A DNA stretch of 6,293 nucleotides from Clostridiales bacterium UBA3705. Lineage in GTDB: Bacteria > Bacillota_A > Clostridia > Oscillospirales > Oscillospiraceae. Positions 1 through 5,386 of the stretch are shown here, one piece after another. Numbering within the stretch: the stretch's first letter is position 1; every line of letters starts with the position of its first letter. The notes under the pieces were generated by a model. That model saw only the letters and a list, made by a program, of their open reading frames with translations. It was not told where the DNA came from and did no database searches. The position numbers and the translations under genes were made by a program. The stretch spans positions 1-6,293 of the forward strand of contig DFIE01000051.1 of NCBI GenBank assembly GCA_002372735.1. Reading direction: 5' to 3'.

Positions 1-355
1 AGAAGCCCTTGCCCTTGAAGTCCGCACGGGACATGGGGTAGGCCGCCAGCAGCGTCACAACCACAGAGATGATCGTGAACAGCACCGAGTAGAGAATGGC
101 GTTGCCAAAGCCGACCCAGATCTGGCTGTTCTCCAGCACGCGGGCGTACGCGGTGGTGGTCCACTTGGTGAAGTCAAAGGTCAGGCCTTGGTTCTGCAGG
201 GTGATGGGGTCGATGAAGGAGGCCAGGATGATGTACACCATGGGGAAGATGATGGCCACCACAAACAGGCCCAACAGCACGTAGCCGATGATGAGCAGTA
301 CCTTATCTCCCGCGGGGAGCTTGGCAAACTCGCTTTTTTTCTTTCGCTGTGTCAT
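1..355 (-). CDS. Carbohydrate ABC transporter permease, LplC/YtcP-like (3' end outside window)
   Basis: This is the N-terminal 118 residues of an inner-membrane permease of the CUT1 sugar ABC importers, the usual partner of the LplB-like permease encoded just upstream. The visible protein starts MTQRKKKSEF and has a basic cytoplasmic head. A first membrane span follows at about residues 19-44 (VLLIIGYVLLGLFVVAIIFP), then an outer loop that includes a FTKWTTTAYARVL stretch. The second span begins near residue 85 (NAILYSVLFTIISVVVTLLAA), leading into AYPMSRADFKGK, which is typical of this family. Family members are about 280-300 residues long, so the cytoplasmic EAA loop that contacts the ATPase lies outside the window. 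The start at 355 is supported by a GGAGGAG box (about 361-367) 5-6 bases upstream. The gap from the upstream permease stop is only 17 bases, so the two are co-transcribed. A lipoprotein solute-binding gene would be expected further left, but that is inference. Confidence 0.9.
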   Translation of the reverse strand, partial: MTQRKKKSEFAKLPAGDKVLLIIGYVLLGLFVVAIIFPMVYIILASFIDPITLQNQGLTFDFTKWTTTAYARVLENSQIWVGFGNAILYSVLFTIISVVVTLLAAYPMSRADFKGKGF

Positions 356-372
356 TTGTCTCCTCCTCTCTC

Positions 373-1314
373 TCAAATGCCCTTGCCTTCGTTCATCTTC
401 TTGACGATCGTGTTCATGGAGATCAGGAGGATGATGTTGATGACAGTGTTGAACAGGCCCACAGCCGTAGAGAAGCCGTAGTCGCCGTCCAGCAGGCCTT
501 TTTTGTACACATAGGTGGAGATGATTTCGGAGGTCTCCATGTTCATGTCGGTCTGCAGGGCGTAGGCCTTTTCAAAGCCGACGCTCATGATGTTACCGAC
601 GCTCATGATGAACTGGATGAGCACGGTGTCCTTGATGGCGGGCCATTCCACAGCCTTGATCTGCTGGATAATGTTGGCGCCGTCAATGACCGCCGCTTCC
701 TTCAGCTCCTTGCTGGCGTTGGACAGGGCCGCGGTGTAAATGATGGAGGCCCAGCCTGCGCCCTGCCAGATGCCCGACGCGATGTAAATCGTGCGGAAGG
801 CACCGGGCTCGGTCATGAAGTTGGTGCTGGTGCCAAGCAGAGCGTTCAGCATACCGGTGGGGGACAGCAGGATGCGGACGATACCGCAAAGCACGATGAC
901 CGAAATGAAGTTCGGCATGTACAGCACCAGCTGAATCTTTTGCTTGGTCTTCTTGCTGAGAATGCGGTTGAGCAGGAACGCGAGCAGAATCGGGATGGGG
1001 AACCCCCACAGCAGGCCGTACACGCTGAGCTTCAGCGTGTTCATCAGGTAGCGCAGGAAGTCGGGCGACGACAGGAAGCGCTTGAAGTGATCGAAGCCGA
1101 CCCACTCGCTGTGCAGGATGCCCCGGATGGGATTGTACTCCGTGAAGGCCATCGCAATGCCGCCCATGGGGATGTAGCGGAAGATGACCGTCAGCAGGAA
1201 AGCCGGCATCATAAAGATGACGTACAGCTGCCAATGCTGCTGCATGTAAATTCTGGTGTTATGCAGCTTGGAGCTTCCTCCCCCGTGGGACGCTGGCGTT
1301 GAGGTTTTTTTCAT
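373..1314 (-). CDS. Carbohydrate ABC transporter permease, LplB-like (CUT1 family)
   Basis: A 313-residue integral membrane permease that forms half of the transport channel of a sugar or oligosaccharide importer. About six spans are visible, near residues 28-50, 92-117, 128-150, 174-197, 228-247 and 281-303. The cytoplasmic EAA loop is intact at residues 206-225: EAAVIDGANIIQQI, then P225. This is the coupling helix that docks on the ATPase. The opening YVIFMMPAFLLTVIFRYIPM and the later YMPNFISVIV are typical of the LplB group. The N-terminus carries a polar, Gly/Ser-rich cytoplasmic tail. The start at 1314 follows an AAGGAGG box (about 1321-1327), and the gene is first in its operon, with the second permease 17 bases downstream. 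No ATPase gene is present. Importers of this group often share a remote MsmX-type ATPase (family knowledge). The substrate cannot be told. The gene looks less GC-rich by eye than the rightward genes. Confidence 0.95.
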   Translation of the reverse strand: MKKTSTPASHGGGSSKLHNTRIYMQQHWQLYVIFMMPAFLLTVIFRYIPMGGIAMAFTEYNPIRGILHSEWVGFDHFKRFLSSPDFLRYLMNTLKLSVYGLLWGFPIPILLAFLLNRILSKKTKQKIQLVLYMPNFISVIVLCGIVRILLSPTGMLNALLGTSTNFMTEPGAFRTIYIASGIWQGAGWASIIYTAALSNASKELKEAAVIDGANIIQQIKAVEWPAIKDTVLIQFIMSVGNIMSVGFEKAYALQTDMNMETSEIISTYVYKKGLLDGDYGFSTAVGLFNTVINIILLISMNTIVKKMNEGKGI

Positions 1315-1354
1315 CGAACTCCTCCTTTTCTTTCATTGTTTCGTTCGTGATTTC

Positions 1355-1364
1355 GCACAAGTGC
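1355..1364. repeat. Short inverted repeat GCAC-AA-GTGC in importer leader
   Basis: Four-base arms separated by two bases, inside the predicted 5' leader of the importer transcript. It shares the GCACAA-S-TG core with the repeat at 1481-1492. The two lie outside the inner pair of stronger repeats, at centre distances of 25 and 27 bp. It could be a weak additional binding site, but an arm of four bases can occur by chance. Confidence 0.3.
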
Positions 1365-1377
1365 CCACCGCCAGATG

Positions 1378-1394
1378 TGTGCATTTGCACGATT
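1378..1394. promoter_or_regulatory. Candidate operator, downstream copy (17-bp element)
   Basis: The 17 bases TGTGCATTTGCACGATT recur exactly, in reverse orientation, at 1450-1466. The core is itself an inverted repeat, GTGCA-TT-TGCAC (1379-1390), as expected for a dimeric regulator. Relative to the predicted importer start near 1409, this copy sits at about +16 to +32, where a bound protein would block the polymerase. The protein that binds is unknown. The LacI-family product encoded at 1631 is the obvious candidate. Confidence 0.6.
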
Positions 1395-1415
1395 TTCAGG
1401 GAAACTGGCATGGCA

Positions 1416-1444
1416 ATCGTAGCATTAAAACAGAAAATTGTCAA
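1416..1444 (-). promoter_or_regulatory. Promoter of the importer operon
   Basis: On the minus strand the region reads TTGACA (1444-1439), a 17-base spacer, then TACGAT (1421-1416). A TG dinucleotide one base before the -10 makes it an extended -10 element. The -35 box is a perfect sigma-A match and the weaker -10 is offset by the TG. Transcription would start near 1409, leaving a leader of about 95 bases before the permease start at 1314. The two 17-bp repeat copies lie on either side, centred near -50 and +25. Confidence 0.65.
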
Positions 1445-1449
1445 CCAGG

Positions 1450-1466
1450 AATCGTGCAAATGCACA
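1450..1466. promoter_or_regulatory. Candidate operator, upstream copy (17-bp element)
   Basis: The bases AATCGTGCAAATGCACA are the exact reverse complement of 1378-1394, with core GTGCA-AA-TGCAC (1454-1465). The copy lies immediately upstream of the importer -35 box, centred near -50. The two cores are 75 bp apart centre to centre, close to seven helical turns, so proteins bound at both would face the same side of the DNA. This arrangement suits repression by looping, as in the gal operon of E. coli. That is inference. Confidence 0.6.
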
Positions 1467-1480
1467 TTTTTTATCGTTAT

Positions 1481-1492
1481 GCACAACTGTGC
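1481..1492. repeat. Inverted repeat GCACA-AC-TGTGC
   Basis: Five-base arms around two bases, between the two divergent promoters. The arms run GCACA...TGTGC, the other way round from the inner pair (GTGCA...TGCAC), so it may not bind the same protein. It lies 27 bp from the upstream 17-bp element and resembles the weaker repeat at 1355-1364. Confidence 0.35.
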
Positions 1493-1546
1493 CCCCCTTC
1501 ATATGTGAAAAATGACATTATTCCCCGGGGGTGCCCGGTTTCTGTG

Positions 1547-1575
1547 TTGACATTTGCACTCTTTTATGCTATCCT
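1547..1575 (+). promoter_or_regulatory. Promoter of the regulator-DUF624 operon
   Basis: TTGACA (1547-1552), a 17-base spacer and TATCCT (1570-1575) form a good sigma-A promoter. The predicted start is near 1582, giving a leader of about 49 bases. The nine bases CATTTGCAC (1551-1559), identical to 1382-1390 of the candidate operator, overlap the end of the -35 box and the start of the spacer. Whatever reads the importer operators may therefore also touch this promoter. Confidence 0.7.
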
Positions 1576-1597
1576 ATACGTGTGAAAAACTAGAATA

Positions 1598-1613
1598 ACG
1601 TTTCGCGAAACGT
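1598..1613. promoter_or_regulatory. 16-bp perfect palindrome, candidate autoregulatory operator
   Basis: ACGTTTCGCGAAACGT is a perfect palindrome lying between the regulator promoter and its ribosome binding site, at about +17 to +32 of the predicted transcript. The position suits a roadblock operator for autorepression. LacI-family operators are palindromes of this size. Many have a central CpG, whereas here the exact centre is GpC flanked by CpG steps. In RNA it could also fold as a six-pair stem with a CGCG loop just before the GGAAGGAG ribosome site (1615-1622). Which role applies is not decided by the sequence. Confidence 0.55.
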
Positions 1614-1630
1614 GGGAAGGAGCGGCCCCC

Positions 1631-2698
1631 ATGTCCAAGAAGGTCACCATCCAGGATATCGCCGACGCCCTGGGCGTCTCCCGCAACACCGTTTCCAAGG
1701 CCATCAACAACGCCGACGGGCTGGCGGACGTCACCCGGGAGAAGATTCTGCAAAAGGCGGTGGAGATGGGCTACAAGCAGTTCTCCTACGTCCAGTCTCT
1801 GTACCGGGCGGCGGAATCCGCCCAGCCCAACGCGGCCCCCGCCCAGCGGGGAGAGATCGCCCTGCTGACCACCTTTTACTTTGGCGGCTCCCACTTTGCC
1901 ACCACCATGCTGGACCGGCTCCAGCACGAGCTGAGCCAGCTGGGCTACCGGCTGAACACCCACCATGTGAGCAAGGAGGACCTGCGCAGCCGGAGCCTGC
2001 CCTTCACCTTCCTGCCGGAGCAGACCCGGGGCATCATCTGCATTGAGATGTTCGACTGGGACTACGACAATATGCTCTGCGACCTGGGGCTGCCCATTCT
2101 GTTTGTGGACGGGCCCGTGCGCTCGGACGGCCGCTCCCTGCCGGCGGATCAGCTCTACATGGACAGCTACTGCGAGATCAGCCGCCTGGTCAGCGGGATG
2201 CTCCGCCGGGGCAAGCGCCGGATCGGCTTTTTGGGCGACCCGGACCACTGCCAGTCCTTCCACGAGCGGTATATGGCCTACCGCGGGGCCATGCTGCTGG
2301 CCGGTGCACCCGTGGACGAACGGTTTATCCTGCGGGCCATCCACGTGCTGGATCTCTACCCCGCCCTGAGCAAGCTGGAGGAGCTGCCCGATCTGTTCGT
2401 CTGCGCCAACGACTTTATCGCCTATGACGCCCTGCAGATCCTGCGCAAGCTGGGCAAAAGCGTCCCCGAGGACGTGATGCTCAGCGGCTTTGACGACGCG
2501 CCGGAGTCCCGGATGGCGGTGCCCGCCATCACCACGGTGCACATCCACACCCAGATCATGGCCTACTCCGCCGTCCAGCTGCTGCTGTCCCGGATGGAAG
2601 AGCCCTCCCTGGACTACCGCAAGCTCTACACCGAGACGGAGCTGATCCTCCGGGAATCCACCGGAGACGTCCGGCAGGCGGATACCTATTATATATAA
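1631..2698 (+). CDS. LacI/GalR-family transcriptional regulator
   Basis: A 355-residue sugar-responsive DNA-binding regulator. Residues 4-50 form the LacI-type helix-turn-helix: VTIQDIADALGVSRNTVSKA, then the hinge REKILQKAVEMGYK. A linker rich in Ala, Gln and Pro (about 51-73) follows and is longer than usual. The ligand-binding core runs from about 74 to 340 (GEIALLTTFYF, RGIICIEMF, GKRRIGFLGD). It ends with the family signature FVCANDFIAYDALQILRKLG, then VPEDVMLSGFDDAPESR and ITTVHIH. Length and domain order fit the family. The start follows GGAAGGAG (1615-1622) with an 8-base spacer. It lies divergent to the importer genes and first in an operon with the DUF624 gene 12 bases downstream, so it most likely controls importer uptake and its own operon in response to a sugar. 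The inducer is unknown. Confidence 0.95.
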   Translation: MSKKVTIQDIADALGVSRNTVSKAINNADGLADVTREKILQKAVEMGYKQFSYVQSLYRAAESAQPNAAPAQRGEIALLTTFYFGGSHFATTMLDRLQHELSQLGYRLNTHHVSKEDLRSRSLPFTFLPEQTRGIICIEMFDWDYDNMLCDLGLPILFVDGPVRSDGRSLPADQLYMDSYCEISRLVSGMLRRGKRRIGFLGDPDHCQSFHERYMAYRGAMLLAGAPVDERFILRAIHVLDLYPALSKLEELPDLFVCANDFIAYDALQILRKLGKSVPEDVMLSGFDDAPESRMAVPAITTVHIHTQIMAYSAVQLLLSRMEEPSLDYRKLYTETELILRESTGDVRQADTYYI

Positions 2699-2710
2699 GG
2701 TGGGATCGGT

Positions 2711-3397
2711 ATGAAATTCTTCTCTTACGACAGCAAATTCAGCCAGTGGATGCTGAAGCTGGTCTACAGCAGCTGGCTGAACATCCTGTGGATGGTCTGC
2801 TCCATCCCCATTGTCACCCTGGGCGCCGCCACCTCCGCCCTGTACTATGTGACCCTGGCCATGGCCCGGGGGGAGGAGGGCAACGTCACCGCCATGTTCT
2901 TCCGGGCCTTCCGCCGGGATTTCAAGCAGGCCACGGTGCTGTGGCTGATCATGCTGGGCCTGGGGCTGTTTTTGGGGGCGGACGTCTACGTGCTCTGGCA
3001 CCTGCGGCAGACCGCCCAGGGGCCCATGGCCGTGATGTGGACCCTGCTGCTGGCGGTGGTGTTTGCCGCCGCGGTGATCTACGTGATTGTGCTGCTGTAC
3101 GTCTTTCCCCTGACGGCCAGCGTGCAGAACAGCAACCGGGCCATGCTGAAAAACGCCCTTATGATCGGCACCCACTATCTGTTCTGCACCATCTGTATGT
3201 TTGTCATCCACTTTGCCATCTTCTTTGTGACGGTGCGGTTCTTTGCCCCCCTGATCATGGCAGGCGAGGGGCTGAGCGCCTTTCTCTGCTCCCTGCTGCT
3301 GTGGCGGGTGATTGACGCCTGCACCGGCGACGGCACCGCCCGGAACGACCCGGAGACCGAGGACGAAGAAGACGACGACGGGGAGGACGCCCCATGA
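2711..3397 (+). CDS. DUF624 (YesL-like) integral membrane protein
   Basis: A 228-residue multi-span protein of the DUF624 family, whose best-known member is B. subtilis YesL in the pectin-fragment (rhamnogalacturonan) uptake cluster. Biochemical function is not established. Family-type features are the N-terminal FFSYDSKFSQWMLKLVYSSW, followed by NILWMVCSIPIVTLGAATSALYY and the later FPLTASVQNSNRAMLKNALM. About five spans are visible, near residues 22-46, 74-96, 107-133, 154-176 and 178-198. The C-terminus (about 207-228) is a strikingly acidic tail, PETEDEEDDDGEDAP, probably cytoplasmic. The gene starts 12 bases after the regulator stop, behind AAGGTGGG. It overlaps the next gene by four bases (ATGA), so the two are translationally coupled. 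Context beside a sugar importer and its regulator suggests an accessory role in carbohydrate uptake or sensing; this is inference. Confidence 0.88.
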   Translation: MKFFSYDSKFSQWMLKLVYSSWLNILWMVCSIPIVTLGAATSALYYVTLAMARGEEGNVTAMFFRAFRRDFKQATVLWLIMLGLGLFLGADVYVLWHLRQTAQGPMAVMWTLLLAVVFAAAVIYVIVLLYVFPLTASVQNSNRAMLKNALMIGTHYLFCTICMFVIHFAIFFVTVRFFAPLIMAGEGLSAFLCSLLLWRVIDACTGDGTARNDPETEDEEDDDGEDAP

Positions 3398-4110
3398 CAG
3401 GCACCAAAGAAGAGCGGGCAGCTGCCAAAGCCCAATTCCGGCAGTTGCCCGCTTCCAAAAAGCTGGAGCACATTTACATCTATTATAAGTGGCCCATTCT
3501 GATCACCCTGGTCACCCTGGTGCTGGTGGGCGGCACGGTGTGGCGCAAGCTCACCGCCAAGACCCCGGTGCTGACCATGGCCCTGGTGAACGTAGAGCCC
3601 GGGCCGGAGGCGGAGACCCTGATGACCGCCGACTTCCTGGCCGGGCAGGGGATGGATCCCGACCGGCAGGAGATCAGCCTGCTGCGGGGGCTGTACCTGG
3701 CCGAGGACGCCGAGGCCGACGCCCACCGGCTGGTGTACGCCTCCAGGATCAAGCTGATGGGCGCGGTGGAGCAGCAGCAGCTGGACCTGGTGCTGATGAG
3801 CCGCCAGGCCTACGACCTGATCTCCGCCCAGGGCTGGCTGCTGGAGCTGGAGCCCCTGGTCCGGGACGGGACGTATCTGGCTGAAAACCAGGTGGTCCTG
3901 GAGGACAACGGCATCGAGTACCAGCTGGGAGAGGCCCAGACCCACGAGGTGGTCACCGCCCCGGCGGTGAACGCCCTGGACCTGTCCGCCCTGCCGGGCT
4001 ATGACCGGCTGGGGCTGGACGACGGGGCCTACCTGGGCGTGCTGTCCAACACCCCCCGGCAGGCGCTGTGCGCCGCATATCTGGAGTATCTGATCCGCAC
4101 GCTGCAATAA
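3394..4110 (+). CDS. Membrane-anchored protein with solute-binding-like outer domain, function unknown
   Basis: A 238-residue protein I cannot name. The N-terminus is basic and cytoplasmic (KEERAAAKAQFRQLPASKK), followed by IYIYYKWPI and one membrane span at about residues 33-50. The remaining 185 or so residues would lie outside. That part has weak likeness to a lobe of extracytoplasmic solute-binding proteins: ASRIKLMGAVEQQQLDLVLM (116-135), then AYDLISAQGWLLELEPLV, and near the end YLGVLSNTPRQALCAAYLEY. No lipobox is present, and at 238 residues it is well short of a full binding protein of about 400-550. The start overlaps the DUF624 stop as ATGA and follows GGGAGG (3381-3386) with a 7-base spacer. 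Tight coupling to DUF624 suggests the two products form a complex. The gene ends just before the shared terminator at 4115. The gene call is firm; function is not. Confidence 0.85.
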   Translation: MTGTKEERAAAKAQFRQLPASKKLEHIYIYYKWPILITLVTLVLVGGTVWRKLTAKTPVLTMALVNVEPGPEAETLMTADFLAGQGMDPDRQEISLLRGLYLAEDAEADAHRLVYASRIKLMGAVEQQQLDLVLMSRQAYDLISAQGWLLELEPLVRDGTYLAENQVVLEDNGIEYQLGEAQTHEVVTAPAVNALDLSALPGYDRLGLDDGAYLGVLSNTPRQALCAAYLEYLIRTLQ

Positions 4111-4114
4111 AATA

Positions 4115-4157
4115 AAAAAATCGGTGCGCTGCAAATTCTGCAGCGCACCGATTTTTT
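4115..4157. terminator. Bidirectional intrinsic terminator between convergent operons
   Basis: A 13-bp perfect GC-rich stem, TCGGTGCGCTGCA (4121-4133) with its complement at 4139-4151, closes a 5-base loop (AATTC). Six A on the left (4115-4120) face six T on the right (4152-4157), so the hairpin has a T tract on both strands. It starts 5 bases after the stop at 4110 and ends on the first base of the stop of the leftward CHR gene, serving both. Confidence 0.93.
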
Positions 4158-4702
4158 CAGCCCAGGCCCAGCAGGCCGTAGCACACAATGCCCATGGCCG
4201 CGGACAGGCCGATGAGCAGGGGGACGGAGACCTTTTTCCAGCGGATGAGCACAAAGCACACCACCGCAATGAGCGCCGCCACATAGTCGAACCGGCCCTG
4301 GGGGAAGAAGCTCCCCTCCCCCAGGGTGAGGATGACCAGCAGGATCATGCCGATGCAGATGGGCTTGACCACGGTGAGCACCGCCTTCATCACCCCGCTG
4401 GTGCGGAACCTGGCAAAGAACACCGCCACCGCCAGGGTCAGGGTGAAGGCCGGGGTGAGCACCCCGGTCACCGCCGCCAGCCCGCCCAGGAAGCCTGCGG
4501 TCTGGGTGCCGGCAAAGGTGGCGCAGTTGACCCCCAAAGAGCCCGGGGTCATTTCGGCAATGGCGATGAGGTTGGAGATATCCCCGGCGCTCATCCAGCC
4601 GTGGCGGCCCATCTCCTCCATGATCACCGGGACCATGGACATACCGCCGAAGCTGGTAAAGCCGATTTTCACAAAGGAGAGGAACAGCTCCAGGTAGATC
4701 AT
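4157..4702 (-). CDS. Chromate transporter family (CHR domain) protein, second of a short-chain pair
   Basis: A 181-residue membrane protein with a single CHR domain, the unit found twice in full-length ChrA exporters. Key features are LSFVKIGFTSFGGMSMVPVI (9-28), then EMTPGSLGVNCATFAGTQTA (50-69) in the place of the family's PGP-type motif. Further hydrophobic spans lie near 71-96, 107-126 and 140-180. Short CHR proteins usually occur as adjacent pairs, and both halves are needed for transport in studied Bacillus examples. Here the start at 4702 (MIYLELFL) overlaps the stop of the upstream partner as ATGA, which fixes this start and implies coupled translation. The frame stays open upstream to about 5032, but that part is in the shadow of the partner gene and gives low-complexity protein. 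Chromate export is the family label. The natural substrate in an anaerobe is uncertain. Confidence 0.9.
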   Translation of the reverse strand: MIYLELFLSFVKIGFTSFGGMSMVPVIMEEMGRHGWMSAGDISNLIAIAEMTPGSLGVNCATFAGTQTAGFLGGLAAVTGVLTPAFTLTLAVAVFFARFRTSGVMKAVLTVVKPICIGMILLVILTLGEGSFFPQGRFDYVAALIAVVCFVLIRWKKVSVPLLIGLSAAMGIVCYGLLGLG

Positions 4703-5280
4703 TTGCCGTCGCCCCCCTTCTTCTTTTCCAGGCCCAGCCTGACCCCGTACCAGCACAGGGCCCCAACCACGCCGATGAGGATCAGGGCGATGTTGCTGAT
4801 ATCGGTGAGCAGGCCCAGCAGAAAGGCCGCGGCGCAGATCAGCACCGCGCTCCACCGGCGCAGGGCCTCCTTGCCCAGCGACACCGCCGCGCCGGAGATG
4901 ATGGCCACCACCGCCCCGCCGATGCCCCGCATGGCGTAGCCGAACCAGGGGTTGCCCTTCACCGCGTCGTAGAAGAAGGTCACCGCCGTGAGGATGAACA
5001 CCGCCGGCACCGTCAGCCCCACCACGGCGCACACGCCGCCGAACCAGCCGCCCATCTGATAGCCGAAGAGCATACAGATGTTGGTGATCATAATGCCGGG
5101 CACCGATTTGCCCACGGTGGTCAGCTCCAGCAGGTCGGACTTGGTGATGGCCTTGCGCTTGTCCACAAACTCCTGCTCCAGTTGGGCCAGGACGCTCCAG
5201 CCGCTGCCGAAGGTGAAGCAGCCGATTTTCAGAAAGATCCAGAACAGCTCCAGACCGATTTTCAGCTTTGATTTACTCAT
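4699..5280 (-). CDS. Chromate transporter family (CHR domain) protein, first of a short-chain pair
   Basis: A 193-residue membrane protein with one CHR domain. Visible motifs are FWIFLKIGCFTFGSGWSVLA (13-32), and then VDKRKAITKSDLLELTTVGK followed by SVPGIMITNI (59-68), the region matching the family's proline-glycine motif. Hydrophobic segments follow near 71-103 (including GGWFGGVCAVVGLTVPAVFI), 118-133, 144-158 and 163-181, and the tail is basic (LGLEKKKGGDGK). The usual FGGG is FGSG here. The start at 5280 follows GGAG (5288-5291) with a 7-base spacer. The frame is open beyond it as far as 5799, but that lies opposite rsmG. It is first in a two-gene operon with its own promoter (5318-5346). 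The pair probably works as a heterodimeric anion transporter. The two halves differ in sequence, as expected for paired CHR proteins with opposite topology. Confidence 0.9.
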   Translation of the reverse strand: MSKSKLKIGLELFWIFLKIGCFTFGSGWSVLAQLEQEFVDKRKAITKSDLLELTTVGKSVPGIMITNICMLFGYQMGGWFGGVCAVVGLTVPAVFILTAVTFFYDAVKGNPWFGYAMRGIGGAVVAIISGAAVSLGKEALRRWSAVLICAAAFLLGLLTDISNIALILIGVVGALCWYGVRLGLEKKKGGDGK

Positions 5281-5317
5281 AAGGTTTCTCCGTGCATGAA
5301 GGAATGACGTCCCCCAT

Positions 5318-5346
5318 ACTATACCCGAGCCCGGCGGGAATTGCAA
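5318..5346 (-). promoter_or_regulatory. Promoter of the CHR pair
   Basis: On the minus strand TTGCAA (5346-5341), a 17-base spacer and TATAGT (5323-5318) give a plausible sigma-A promoter with a predicted start near 5311. The leader would be about 30 bases, ending in the GGAG ribosome site. Confidence 0.6.
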
Positions 5347-5386
5347 GGGGGAACCGGCGGGATTTTTGCCGATTTTTCCCCAAGGA

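Larger units (their letters stand above)
1315..1630. other. Divergent control region between importer and regulator operons
   Basis: This 316-base gap holds no convincing gene. It is clearly more AT-rich than its flanks and contains two back-to-back promoters, at least four short inverted repeats built on GTGC/GCAC arms, and one 16-bp perfect palindrome. Short open frames across it have no supporting ribosome binding site or recognisable protein. The individual sites are listed separately. Confidence 0.8.

Noticed and set aside
349..1302. A 317-codon rightward open frame opposite the LplB-like permease
   Set aside because: Its product is rich in His, Asp, Gln and Val with no recognisable domain, and it lies fully antisense to a gene with an intact EAA motif and a good ribosome site. 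It is a shadow frame.
1481..1630. Riboswitch or attenuator in the regulator leader
   Set aside because: The predicted leader is only about 49 bases and the only fold is the 16-bp palindrome. No terminator-type U run or known riboswitch pattern is present.
1574..3211. A 545-codon leftward open frame opposite the regulator and DUF624 genes
   Set aside because: The product is low-complexity (Gly, His, Gln, Val), spans two real genes and their junction, and has no ribosome site. It is an effect of GC-rich codon use on the opposite strand.
4115..4157. Small RNA gene or CRISPR-like repeat at the hairpin
   Set aside because: It is a single hairpin with A/T flanks exactly between two convergent stop codons, which a shared terminator explains fully.
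3175..4284. A 369-codon leftward open frame across the unnamed gene and the shared terminator
   Set aside because: It reads through a strong terminator hairpin, has a repetitive Gln/Gly/Val/His product and lies opposite a frame with a clear start and coupled overlap.
4703..5032. N-terminal extension of the second CHR protein
   Set aside because: The added 110 residues are Gly/Arg/His-rich and lie in another frame of the first CHR gene. The ATGA overlap at 4699-4702 gives the proper start.
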